Assembly: GCF_002005105.1 (NCBI RefSeq)
Contig: NZ_MSCV01000016.1
Span: 62,001-126,000, forward strand
Source: Methylocaldum sp. 14B
Lineage (GTDB): Bacteria; Pseudomonadota; Gammaproteobacteria; Methylococcales; Methylococcaceae
Reading direction: 5' to 3'
DNA: 64,000 bases
The number at the start of each line of letters is the position of its first letter. The first letter of the stretch is position 1. Shown piece after piece: positions 21,053 through 29,611 of the stretch. Made by a program: the position numbers and the translations under genes. Below the pieces are notes generated by a model. That model saw nothing but the letters and a program-made list of their open reading frames with translations. It searched no databases and was not told the DNA's origin.

Positions 21053-21607
21053 ATGTCCGCCATGTTCGATTTGTTCGGCTTGTTCGAGCGCATCAGGAAA
21101 TTCATCAGTTATGATGCCGAAACCGAGTTTTATTACCGACACTTTCCCAGCCTCGTGAAGAGTGCCGAGTTGATCATTCGTCCGATGCGGCGGTCAGACC
21201 TTAAAGTGGTGGCCGCCATTGAGCAAAGTGCATACGAATTCCCTTGGGAGCCGACCACTTTCCGGGACTGCTACACCGTAGGATATTGTTGCTGGGTAGG
21301 CGAAAGGGCAGGCCAGGTTGTAAGTTACGGGATCGCGTCGGTGGGGGCGGGGGAGTCGCACGTACTCAATCTCTGTGTGTCGCCGCAAAATCAGGGACAG
21401 GGCTACGGGCGCTTGATGCTCGAGAAACTCATGGCGGTCGCCAAGGAGCACAAGGCCGAAACGATTTTTCTCGAAGTGCGTCCTTCCAACAAGCCCGCCA
21501 TCAAACTTTATCACCAACTGGGGTTCAACGAGATCGGTACCCGCAAAGGCTATTATCCGGCCCGAAACGGCCGGGAAGATGCCCTGGTCATGGCTCGCAT
21601 GCTGTAA
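21053..21607 (+). CDS. rimI: Ribosomal-protein-alanine N-acetyltransferase RimI
   Basis: A 184-residue GNAT acetyltransferase modifying the N-terminal alanine of ribosomal protein S18. The acetyl-CoA motif is VLNLCVSPQNQGQGYGRLMLEKLM, followed by LEVRPSNKPAIKLYHQLGFNEIGTRKGYYP split over residues 142-172. ATG 21053 follows the glycosylase stop by 2 bp; the frame is open further upstream but only inside that gene. It has about 40 extra N-terminal residues relative to E. coli RimI; ATG 21062 is another possible start. Confidence 0.9.
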   Translation: MSAMFDLFGLFERIRKFISYDAETEFYYRHFPSLVKSAELIIRPMRRSDLKVVAAIEQSAYEFPWEPTTFRDCYTVGYCCWVGERAGQVVSYGIASVGAGESHVLNLCVSPQNQGQGYGRLMLEKLMAVAKEHKAETIFLEVRPSNKPAIKLYHQLGFNEIGTRKGYYPARNGREDALVMARML

Positions 21608-21629
21608 TCGCCGGATCGAAAGGCATCTC

Positions 21630-21699
21630 GTAGGTCGGCAATCCATTGCCGACAAGTTCCTCGCCGATCCAGCGTGTCGGCAACGGATTGCCGACCTAC
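21630..21699. repeat. Inverted repeat GTAGGTCGGCAATCC between convergent genes
   Basis: GTAGGTCGGCAATCC (21630-21644) is matched by its exact inverse GGATTGCCGACCTAC (21685-21699), with more pairing inside (TTGCCGAC...GTCGGCAA). It lies between the stops of rimI (+) and the RND gene (-) and may serve as a bidirectional terminator. The same core occurs in the larger elements at 40385 and 58713. Confidence 0.7.
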
Positions 21700-21747
21700 G
21701 ATTTCACAATCCTCAACATTAATCCGCAGTAAAAATCGCTCTAGCGT

Positions 21748-24700
21748 CTACGACGGCTCAGAAAAACGTGGCGGCTCATCGAGGGTTTCGAACCGGCCGA
21801 ATTTGAGCAATATCGTCGGCATAAGCAGCAGATTGAAAAGGGTGGACGATACCAAACCTCCGATAATGATCGCGGCCATGGGACCCATGATCTCGCGACC
21901 CGGATTGTCGCTGTCGACGGCGATGGGCAGCATCGCAAGCGCGGTGACTAGCGCCGTCATCAAGATCGAAGGGAGGCGTTCCTGTGCACCCTGAATCGCG
22001 GTTTCCAGATTCCACGACTTGTTTTCCCGTTCTACCAAATGCCGGTAATGGGAAATCAGCATAATCGCATTGCGTACCGTGATTCCGAACAAGGTGACGA
22101 ACCCTACCATCGACCCGACCGAAAGCGTACTGCCCGTCAGGAATGCGGCAGCAACGCCTCCGGCCAGCGAAAAAGGCAGATTCACCAAGGTGAGGAGGGT
22201 ATGGCGCACACTGTTGATGGCCAAAAAAATCAGCAACATAACGCCAACACCCGACAGCAGCGCATGGACCGTCAGTTCCCGGCGTGCTTTACCTTGCTCC
22301 ACGGCGGCGCCGCTGAACTCGGGATAGACGTCCGGCGGAAAATCGATGGCGGTGAGCGTTCGCCGGCGAAGTTCTTCCATAAACGACGCCGTGTCCCGAC
22401 CGGCCACGTTTGCCGTGACGGTCTGCACACGCTGGCCGCCCCGATGAAGTATGTTATACCGTCCGCCGACCTGCTGGATCTCCGCGATTTGGCTCAATTC
22501 CACGATAAGACCATCCGCGGTGCGCAGCGGTACGTGCGCTACCGTTTCCGGCCGGTGCCGCAATTCCGGCGGCAGAATCACCGCTACCTCGTAAGCGCGA
22601 TTGTCCAAGTAATAGGCGCCCGCGATCCGTCCCTGCAAAGCCGTTTGCAGGACATCGGCCACTTCCATCGGACGCAAGCCATAAGCGGCCAAATCGTCGA
22701 GTTTCAGCCGGATTTGAAGCTGAGGCGTGCTCGGAGGCGATCGCAGTTGTACGTCGATGGCGCCGGGAATGGTTCGGACAAGATCGGCGATCTGGCGCGC
22801 TTTCTGATTGAGTTGGTCGAGGTCGCTTCCGTAGAGATTGATCACGATCGGTGCCGTGTAACCGGAAATGGTTTCGTCGACCCGCTCGGTCAGAAAGGTG
22901 TTCGCTTCGAACAGGATTCCCGGAAAATCGTCCAAGATCTGTCTGAGCCGGTTCAGCACAGATTGTTGAGCTTCGCCTGAAAGCGGCTTCAGCCGAACTT
23001 CGTACTCGCTGTAGTGGCTGCCGTAAGTGTCGGCACCGCGCTCGGCTCGGCCGGCCCATTGCGAGACCGATTCGACTTCCGGGATCTCGAGAAATTGCCG
23101 GGTCAGCAGCCCGCCGATTCTGAGCGATTCCTTCAATGATGTGCCAGGAAGGCTGCTCGTGTGTACGATGTAATGGCCCTCTCGAAGTCGGGGCAGGAAT
23201 TCTCCGCCGAGATCGGTCAACGCCAGAATCCCTAATCCGCAAATAACCGCGCTGATCGACAGCGTTGCTCTCGGCCGTTTTGCAACGGATCTCAGCAGGG
23301 AGGCGTATTTAGGCTGAAGCAGCCGAATCAGCGGCGGGATCTTGTCGGTCTTGCCGCTCTTCAAGAGCATGTAGCAAAGCGCGGGCGTTACCGTCAGCGC
23401 TACGAGCAGGGACATGAGAATCGCCAGGATATAGGCATGACCGATCGGAGCGAACAAGCGTCCTGCAATTCCGCCGAGCGTCAGGAGCGGCACAAATACC
23501 AATGCGACGATGAAACTGGCGTACACCACGGAGCTGCGTACCTCCATGGAGGCATCGTAGACCACGCGGAAAGTCGGACGCGGATTCGGCCTTAGCCGGT
23601 TTTCCCGGAGGCGGCGGAAAATGTTTTCAGTGTCGATTATGGCGTCGTCAACCACCTCGCCCAAGGCGATCGCGAGTCCGCCCAAGATCATGATGTTGAG
23701 ATTGACACCCAGGTTCAGCAAGGTCACCACGGCGGCGGCTAATGAAAGCGGAATGGCGACAGCGGAGATGAATGCGGTGCGGAAATCGAACAAAAACGCG
23801 TAAAGCACCGAGACCACCAGAAAGCCGCCCACCAGCAAATGCCCGGCGAGATTTTGCAAGGATCGCTCGATGTAATCCGCCGGCCGGAATAGCCGGGGGT
23901 GGAAATCGATAGCCCGTTTGGCGAAGAGCTGCTCGAACTCCTCGAGCACGCTTTCGACGTTTCGCGAGACGCTCAGCGTATTGGCGCCGTACTGACCGAT
24001 CACCATCATGACGATGCCGGGCTTTCCGCCGACGGCTGCTGCGCCGATGGGCGGTCTAGGCGCCGTGGTTACGGTCGCGACATCCGCCAGCGTGATATTC
24101 GCGCCGTTCTGGCGCAACAGTACGACTTGCCTCAAGGTCTCCTCGGCCGCCGGAAGGCCGACGATGTTCAAACTGATCCGCTGGTTGTCGTTTTCCACGA
24201 ACCCGGCCCCCGGCATGCCGCTCGCCTGGCGGGCTGCGAGCACGACATCCCCGGCAGCCAGGCCGTAGCGGCGCAGCCTGGCCGGATCGATTTGAATCTG
24301 CAATTGGCGGATTTCGCCGCCGAATACGTTCACATCCGCAACGCCCGGTACGGCCAGCAAACGCGGCACGATGGTCCAGTCCACCAGATCGCGAAGCTCC
24401 ATGAGGCTGTGGGAAGGCGAGCTAAGTCCGATAGTGAGAACCGTCGCGGAGGCCGATGAAAGCGGTACCATCACCGGTGGACCGGCGCCTACGGGCAGTT
24501 TGCCGGCGAGCATGTTCAGGCGCTCGCCGACCAGCTGCCGGTTACGGTAAATGTCCGTGCCTTCCTCGAAGACGGCCGTCACCACCGAGAGGCCCTGGAT
24601 GGATTCGGACCGGATGCTGTCCAGACCGACCAACCCCGCAAGATGCCTTTCGATGCGCGAGGTGACGAGAGTTTCCGTCTGTTCGGCCGTAAGACCCGGT

Positions 24701-24858
24701 GCTTCGGTCTGAATAACCACGCGGGGGGCGGAAAATTCGGGAAAGATGTCGAGGTTCGCCTGACCGAGACGGAGCGCGCCGTAAATCAGCAGCAGGAGAG
24801 AGAGTGCAACGACCACTCCGCGCCGGTGCACGGCGAAGCGAATGATGGCAGACAGCAT
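21748..24858 (-). CDS. RND efflux pump permease (CusA/CzcA-like)
   Basis: A 1036-residue inner-membrane RND transporter. The start ATG 24858 gives MLSAIIRFAVHRRGVVVALS, the usual first helix; the frame is open further upstream but only within the adaptor gene. RND features include NLDIFPEFSAPRVVIQTEAPGL, the TM4 motif GEVVDDAIIDTENIFRRLRENR with the acidic proton-relay residues, and a TM11 region VGFVTLFGITVRNAIMLISHY. It groups by sequence with the heavy-metal-efflux branch. I do not see the Met triad of copper exporters, so the substrate is open. Start and adaptor stop overlap by one base. No TolC-type gene is nearby. Confidence 0.9.
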   Translation of the reverse strand: MLSAIIRFAVHRRGVVVALSLLLLIYGALRLGQANLDIFPEFSAPRVVIQTEAPGLTAEQTETLVTSRIERHLAGLVGLDSIRSESIQGLSVVTAVFEEGTDIYRNRQLVGERLNMLAGKLPVGAGPPVMVPLSSASATVLTIGLSSPSHSLMELRDLVDWTIVPRLLAVPGVADVNVFGGEIRQLQIQIDPARLRRYGLAAGDVVLAARQASGMPGAGFVENDNQRISLNIVGLPAAEETLRQVVLLRQNGANITLADVATVTTAPRPPIGAAAVGGKPGIVMMVIGQYGANTLSVSRNVESVLEEFEQLFAKRAIDFHPRLFRPADYIERSLQNLAGHLLVGGFLVVSVLYAFLFDFRTAFISAVAIPLSLAAAVVTLLNLGVNLNIMILGGLAIALGEVVDDAIIDTENIFRRLRENRLRPNPRPTFRVVYDASMEVRSSVVYASFIVALVFVPLLTLGGIAGRLFAPIGHAYILAILMSLLVALTVTPALCYMLLKSGKTDKIPPLIRLLQPKYASLLRSVAKRPRATLSISAVICGLGILALTDLGGEFLPRLREGHYIVHTSSLPGTSLKESLRIGGLLTRQFLEIPEVESVSQWAGRAERGADTYGSHYSEYEVRLKPLSGEAQQSVLNRLRQILDDFPGILFEANTFLTERVDETISGYTAPIVINLYGSDLDQLNQKARQIADLVRTIPGAIDVQLRSPPSTPQLQIRLKLDDLAAYGLRPMEVADVLQTALQGRIAGAYYLDNRAYEVAVILPPELRHRPETVAHVPLRTADGLIVELSQIAEIQQVGGRYNILHRGGQRVQTVTANVAGRDTASFMEELRRRTLTAIDFPPDVYPEFSGAAVEQGKARRELTVHALLSGVGVMLLIFLAINSVRHTLLTLVNLPFSLAGGVAAAFLTGSTLSVGSMVGFVTLFGITVRNAIMLISHYRHLVERENKSWNLETAIQGAQERLPSILMTALVTALAMLPIAVDSDNPGREIMGPMAAIIIGGLVSSTLFNLLLMPTILLKFGRFETLDEPPRFSEPS

Positions 24859-25907
24859 CAGTCGTCGTCCTCGTCCGGAATATTTCCGCGGAACTCCTCC
24901 GAGAGCAATAACTGTCCGCCGGTTACGACGATCTTGTCGCCGGCGGCAAAGCCGTGGTCGACGAACCAGAAATCGGCGTGCTCGCGGTAGGCGGTGATTT
25001 CGGTGCGGATGAATGTGCGGTCGTCGGACTGGCGGTAGGCCCAGGGTTTTCCGGCATGCCAAACGATGGCCGACAGTGGCATGGCGATGCCGATCAAGGG
25101 CTCACCGGAGGTCGGCAGCCAGGCATTGACTCTCATTCCGGCGCGCAGTCGGTCGCTTGGCGCATGAAAGAAAAAAGTTTCGCCCTGCACGAGATCGTCG
25201 GTTTTCGGGGCGGGAGAAATGAGTTCTGCCCGGTGTGCCGCGCTCCGGTGGTTTTCACGGGCGACGAACAGAGATCGCTTGTCGGGCGGCAAGGATTGGC
25301 CGCTCGGCAAGGCGATCAGAAGCAATACCCGGCTCCGGCTCAAGAAATCCTGAAACAGACGCGATTCGCCGTCGAAGGCGATGCGGGTTAGTTCGTCGCC
25401 CCAGGCCTGCCGGGCTTCGTGCCGAATCTCCCTCATCAGTCGGCGGGCGGCCTCGAGCTTGGCTCGATCGGCCTGATATTGCGCCTCGGCTTGCGCCAAA
25501 TCGCGGCTGGCCACGATGTCCTCGCGGTGCAGGGTCGTCAGCCGGTTGCGGTTTTTTTGAGCCAACTCGACGGCGGCGTTTGCGATTTCGGCCTCGGTGC
25601 CCGCCGTTTGATAACGAACGTGCAAAGCCAATAAAGGCTGAATGTCGACTACTTTGCCGTAGGCCATTATCTCCGGGTGAAACGTCAATGCGTTCAAAAC
25701 CTCGACGGTCAAGCCGCTAGCCTTTTGTTGCTCCGCTGTCATTCGGACCGCCGCGGCTCTGCGGGACTCGGGTTCGCTTTTTTGAATCGACGCCGGCCGG
25801 TCGGAACGCGCTTTCGCGTCGGGGTCGTCATCATCGGAGAACGCCGGAAAGACAAGAGCAGCTGAAAGCAGAACCGCCATGACGGGCGGACATAAGGTCG
25901 GCTTCAT
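24858..25907 (-). CDS. Periplasmic adaptor (membrane fusion) subunit of RND pump
   Basis: A 349-residue secreted adaptor. A signal peptide (MKPTLCPPVMAVLLSAALVFPAFS) is followed by an acidic linker DDDDPDAK. A coiled hairpin covers about 110-170 (AEIANAAVELAQKNRNRLTTLHR...QAEAQYQADRAKLEAARR), with barrel and membrane-proximal domains after it, ending GDKIVVTGGQLLLSEEF. It links the permease gene, which overlaps its stop, to an outer-membrane channel encoded elsewhere. The lipoyl half is short and divergent, so the family match is less exact than for the permease. Confidence 0.82.
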   Translation of the reverse strand: MKPTLCPPVMAVLLSAALVFPAFSDDDDPDAKARSDRPASIQKSEPESRRAAAVRMTAEQQKASGLTVEVLNALTFHPEIMAYGKVVDIQPLLALHVRYQTAGTEAEIANAAVELAQKNRNRLTTLHREDIVASRDLAQAEAQYQADRAKLEAARRLMREIRHEARQAWGDELTRIAFDGESRLFQDFLSRSRVLLLIALPSGQSLPPDKRSLFVARENHRSAAHRAELISPAPKTDDLVQGETFFFHAPSDRLRAGMRVNAWLPTSGEPLIGIAMPLSAIVWHAGKPWAYRQSDDRTFIRTEITAYREHADFWFVDHGFAAGDKIVVTGGQLLLSEEFRGNIPDEDDD

Positions 25908-26043
25908 TGAAAAAGTCGTAACTACGTGAGATTAAAGCGAAAAAAAGATAGTTTCAGAGCCGCGAGACTATAACCCGGCCGATTTGCGAAACACAAACTA
26001 TCGGCCTGAAAACCCTGACGTGCGTCTCTAATCAGACATGATC

Positions 26044-26085
26044 TGTCAAAACGATTTGACACTGTATCGACCGAAAACCAAAATG
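26044..26085 (+). promoter_or_regulatory. Palindrome overlapping the DUF3365 promoter
   Basis: TGTCAAAACGATTTGACA (26044-26061) is a perfect inverted repeat with 7-bp arms. Its right arm contains a consensus -35 TTGACA (26056-26061), followed after 17 bp by CAAAAT as a -10. A regulator bound there would block the promoter. The DUF3365 gene starts 118 bp downstream of the -10. The rest of the 296-bp gap 25908-26203 shows nothing else clear. Confidence 0.5.
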
Positions 26086-26203
26086 AAAGGCGGATGCTTT
26101 CCCGTCATGGCCGGGAAGCTGTCCGACGGATGATGCGTGTAGCACGCATGTCCGGCGACTTAAATTCCACACATCCCATAGAAAGAAAAAGAGGAAAAAC
26201 CAA

Positions 26204-26704
26204 ATGAGACTCAAGTGTTCGCTCTCTGCTTTGCTATTGGCCGCTGTGGCGGGTACCGCGGGTGCCAACGAAGATCCGGCTGTCGCACGCACAATCGACC
26301 AGGTCAAAATGCTCGATGCGTTGTACAAGACCGCGGTCGTGCTGATTACCGAGCATTATGTGGAAAATCCGTCCTCCATTTCGGCAGCAACGGCGTCGAA
26401 GCTGTTGTTCGCGGAAATGAAGAAGAACGGGTTTCATGAGGCCCGCCTGATCGGATTGACGGATCAACTGACCAATCCCGAAGAAAACCGTCCGACGGGA
26501 AATTTCGAAGAGACGGCGAAGGAAAAGCTATTGTCCGGTGACGAATACTATACGCGGGTGATCAAGGAAGGCGACAAGCGCTATCTTTATATGGCCACAG
26601 GAGTCCCGGTCGTGATGGAAAAGTGTGTAATGTGCCACGCCAATTTCAAGGGTAAGACCGGTCCCATAGGCGCACTGGCCTATAAGGTTCCCGTCATCGA
26701 ATAA
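26204..26704 (+). CDS. Periplasmic DUF3365 c-type haem protein
   Basis: A 166-residue protein with a signal peptide (MRLKCSLSALLLAAVAGTAGA), a Tll0287-like/DUF3365 sensor fold and one haem-attachment motif CVMCH at 141-145. Family members are c-type haem sensor domains, free or attached to histidine kinases and cyclases, and proposed to sense redox state or gas. As a free periplasmic protein it could be an electron carrier or sensor; its partner is unknown. AGAGG precedes the start. A palindrome sits over its likely promoter. Confidence 0.82.
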   Translation: MRLKCSLSALLLAAVAGTAGANEDPAVARTIDQVKMLDALYKTAVVLITEHYVENPSSISAATASKLLFAEMKKNGFHEARLIGLTDQLTNPEENRPTGNFEETAKEKLLSGDEYYTRVIKEGDKRYLYMATGVPVVMEKCVMCHANFKGKTGPIGALAYKVPVIE

Positions 26705-26853
26705 CTTATCCAAAGCCGAGGAAGCACGGTCTTGGGCCGTGTTTCCCACCCGGCGCTTCTCCATTCCGTTCGTCTTAACCGGCAAGCTGACGAAACGTTG
26801 CGGTGCTTCTAACGGATCATTTATTCTGCAATGAACTGCCAAGGAGTCCGTCT

Positions 26854-27423
26854 ATGTTCGATCCAGCGCAATACGGCCCGGTTTTTCAGCCCTTGTTAGA
26901 CCAAGAGCGATTGAATTCGCTCGGTCCGGGTACGCCTAACGATAAGGCTTTTCCCTTGCTTCAGGCATTGTCGGTCGAGCAGGCATTTCTTCCTCGCCCG
27001 GTAAAAGATGTCGGCATGGCCAAATGCTGTCTCGCCGGCTTGTGGCTTTATCACGACTATCTCGAAGAGAGCCATCGCATCAGTCAATCCGTCTCTACCT
27101 CCACCGGCAGCTATTGGCACGGCATCATGCACCGCCGAGAGCCGGATAGCTGGAACAGCAAGTATTGGTTCGATCGGGTAGGACAACATCCGGTTTTTCC
27201 GGATTTATGCGAGGCTGCAAAAAATCTCGCGGAGCGAGATTCGCCCCTTCCCGAGACGCGATTCTTGCTCGAGCAGAAGCGCTGGGACCCGCATCGGTTC
27301 GTCGATCTTTGCGAGGCCAGCCGAACGGGAAAAAGCCGAGGCGAAAACCTGTGCCGAAAGATTCAACTGCGGGAATGGCAATTGCTGTTCGATTATTGCT
27401 ACAGGCAGGCTGTCGGGATGTGA
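26854..27423 (+). CDS. Conserved protein of unknown function
   Basis: A 189-residue soluble protein with no signal peptide; ATG 26854 is preceded by AAGGAG. It has a Trp/His-rich middle (STGSYWHGIMHRREPDSWNSKYWFDRVG) that looks like a conserved core, and CCLAGLWLYHDYLEESHRISQ before it. I do not recognise a characterised family. It lies 149 bp after the DUF3365 gene and is convergent with the alcohol dehydrogenase. The His residues could bind metal, but this is only a guess. Confidence 0.75.
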   Translation: MFDPAQYGPVFQPLLDQERLNSLGPGTPNDKAFPLLQALSVEQAFLPRPVKDVGMAKCCLAGLWLYHDYLEESHRISQSVSTSTGSYWHGIMHRREPDSWNSKYWFDRVGQHPVFPDLCEAAKNLAERDSPLPETRFLLEQKRWDPHRFVDLCEASRTGKSRGENLCRKIQLREWQLLFDYCYRQAVGM

Positions 27424-27461
27424 TCGCCGCGGACTAGCGTGCGGACTGTCCATAGCGCTTT

Positions 27462-28490
27462 TCACGCCACCCGCAGCACTTTCGCTCCACGAATCCGGCG
27501 CATTTTGAGGTCGAGCAGCGCGCGATTGGCATCTTCCAGCGCGTATTCTTCGACTTCGGGGCGAATGGGAATCTCGGCGGCCAAGGCCAGAAAATCGCCG
27601 ACGTCGCTTCGGGCGACGTTCGCCACGCTCTTGATTTCCTTTTCCATCCACAGATGGCTCGGATACTCCAGCCGTAGCAGAGAATCCTTATCGGCATCCT
27701 CCTTGCGGATCGCATTGATGACCAGCCTTCCGCCGGGGGCGAGATGCCTCAGGGATTCGACCACGGGCTTCCAAACCGGCGTGGTATCGATGATGGCGTC
27801 CAGTTTTGCCGGAGGCTCGTCGTCGGTGTCGCCGGCCCATGCCGCGCCCAACTCCAGGGCAAAGGTGCGTTCCTCCGGATTTCTGGCGAACACGAATACC
27901 TGCGTTCCCGGATAACGGTGGCGGACCATCATCAGGACCAGATGGGCCGACGCGCCGAACCCGGTAAGCCCCAGGATCTCGCCATCCTTGAGTTCCGTCA
28001 GTTTGAGCGAGCGATAGCCGATCGCGCCGGCACACAGCAAGGGCGCGGCCTCGACGTCGGAGAACGCGTCGGGAATGGCGAACACGAACTCTGCCTGTGC
28101 CGTCATGTATTCCGCGTAGCCGCCATGGGCGTCACGCCCGGCGGCTTCGAATTGCTCGCAAAGATTTTCGTTTCCTGCCCGGCAATAGGCGCAGATTCCG
28201 CAGGCCGAGTGAATCCAGGCGACGCCTACGCGATCGCCGACGGAAAAACCGGTGGCCGAAGACCCGAGTTCGTCCACTCGGCCTACGACCTGATGCCCTA
28301 GGATCACCGGAAGCCGGGGCGGGGGCGTGCGGCCTTCGATCTCGTCCAATTCGGTATGGCAGACGCCGCAGACGGAGACTTTGATCAGCAACTCGTCGGA
28401 ATGCGGAACCGGTTTTGGCCAATCCGCCAGGGCCAGCGGCGCCGGATTCTCGGCCAGCTTGGAAATTCGTTCGAGGACCATCGCTTTCAT
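27462..28490 (-). CDS. Zinc-dependent alcohol dehydrogenase family protein
   Basis: A 342-residue medium-chain dehydrogenase. ATG 28490 gives MKAMVLERISKLAENPAPL. Catalytic zinc ligands are in CGVCHTELDEIEGR and GHQVVGRV, and structural zinc cysteines in CGICAYCRAGNENLC. A Rossmann domain with LTGFGASAHLVLMMV follows. The substrate is unknown; primary or aldehyde-derived alcohols are usual for this class. Upstream in-frame codons to 28889 belong to the lipoprotein region and are not family-like. Confidence 0.9.
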   Translation of the reverse strand: MKAMVLERISKLAENPAPLALADWPKPVPHSDELLIKVSVCGVCHTELDEIEGRTPPPRLPVILGHQVVGRVDELGSSATGFSVGDRVGVAWIHSACGICAYCRAGNENLCEQFEAAGRDAHGGYAEYMTAQAEFVFAIPDAFSDVEAAPLLCAGAIGYRSLKLTELKDGEILGLTGFGASAHLVLMMVRHRYPGTQVFVFARNPEERTFALELGAAWAGDTDDEPPAKLDAIIDTTPVWKPVVESLRHLAPGGRLVINAIRKEDADKDSLLRLEYPSHLWMEKEIKSVANVARSDVGDFLALAAEIPIRPEVEEYALEDANRALLDLKMRRIRGAKVLRVA

Positions 28491-28522
28491 GACATCGCTC
28501 CTGTGGGAAAGTCCTGCCGGTG

Positions 28523-28831
28523 TCATCGGCGTGGATCGTACTCGTTGAGATAGGTTGTAATGCCGTAGGAAACCGGCCAGAACAGGGTCTCTATGGCGGC
28601 GCCGAAAGGCAGCACCAAGCCCGCCACCGCGCGCTCGGTGAAGGTCGGTTCGGTAAACATGTCGAAATCCCTTCTGAGCTTTTCCCGATCGTCCGTCAGA
28701 AGGGCATATTGCAGGCGGGTATCGTGAAACGCCATGGGCCGGTCGGTTCCGCCCAGGCTCAGCGAAGTACAACCGGTTAAGGCCGTCATTGCCATCGAAA
28801 CTAGCAGCGCCCGAACAAAAAAGGTATTCAT
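28523..28831 (-). CDS. YceK/YidQ-like small lipoprotein
   Basis: A 102-residue lipoprotein. The signal ends in the lipobox LTGC at about 17-20, and GGTDRPMAFHDTRLQYALLTDD and GLVLPFGAAIETLFWPVSYGITTYL follow. The closing hydrophobic Pro-rich segment and short length resemble the YceK/YidQ (DUF1375) group of unknown role. GGAGG precedes ATG 28831. It lies just upstream of the alcohol dehydrogenase on the same strand. Confidence 0.65.
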   Translation of the reverse strand: MNTFFVRALLVSMAMTALTGCTSLSLGGTDRPMAFHDTRLQYALLTDDREKLRRDFDMFTEPTFTERAVAGLVLPFGAAIETLFWPVSYGITTYLNEYDPRR

Positions 28832-28922
28832 TTGGCCTCCGGTCCCCTGTTGAGATTCGGCATTCGGATAAATTCTCCGGGCAGATCAAGAAATAGTCAC
28901 GAGGGCAGGGGGCCTCGGATGT

Positions 28923-29492
28923 TCAGGCGCGATGGGTACTCTCGCCCCGGGAGATGCCGCCGGCGATGATGTGAGCGGTGCGCAAAGGCTCCGGCAGCCG
29001 GCCATGAACCGCATGCAGCCGGATTAGAGCTTCGGTTTCCCTTACCGACAAGCCGGCACGCTGAACGTAAACTCCGGCGATGGGCTCCATCGGTCCGGCC
29101 CGTTCGATAAGCCGCCATTTTCGTTGTCCGCCAGGAACATGATCGAGCAAGGCATCGCGGATTTTAACGAGATTCGGGAGATGGCGGGCTACGACGAGCA
29201 CCGGCCGTTCCAGTGTATTCTGCAGCCGGTGTATGTCGACGACATTGAATCCGGCGAAAGCGATTCCCTGAAGCAAAACGGCCTGAAGATGGGGATAAAA
29301 GCGAGAACCCGTAATCAGTTGAGCCAATATCCGAGTCGCGTTCGCACCGTCCCGGCGCACTTTTCCCGAGAGGACGCCGTCAAGACGAGCGCCCGCGTAG
29401 AAGGCGCCTACGATCATGACATCGCCCCGATGATGTCGGTCGAAAGGCGCATCATCGAACCCGATCGCATGAGAAAGACGAGGAGATGCCAT
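28923..29492 (-). CDS. DUF99 family protein
   Basis: A 189-residue protein matching the DUF99 pattern: HAIGFDDAPFDRHHRGDVMIVGAFYAG near the N-terminus, RLDGVLSGKVRRDGANAT, LQAVLLQGIAFAGFNVVDI, RPVLVVARHLP, and LPEPLRTAHIIAGGISRGES at the end. Archaeal members have been described as endonuclease dU-like; no function is established in bacteria. The ribosome site is weak. It lies between the lipoprotein and the GGDEF gene, all on the minus strand. Confidence 0.75.
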   Translation of the reverse strand: MASPRLSHAIGFDDAPFDRHHRGDVMIVGAFYAGARLDGVLSGKVRRDGANATRILAQLITGSRFYPHLQAVLLQGIAFAGFNVVDIHRLQNTLERPVLVVARHLPNLVKIRDALLDHVPGGQRKWRLIERAGPMEPIAGVYVQRAGLSVRETEALIRLHAVHGRLPEPLRTAHIIAGGISRGESTHRA

Positions 29493-29611
29493 TGAGTCTT
29501 GCAGTCCGGCGAAATAGCCTCGAAGTTCCAGAACGCGTTATCGTGCTCGACTGTACCGGTTGAGCCGGTGTTCCGACCGGGGGCTCGCGGCGCCGTTTCC
29601 GGGTTCAAGTC

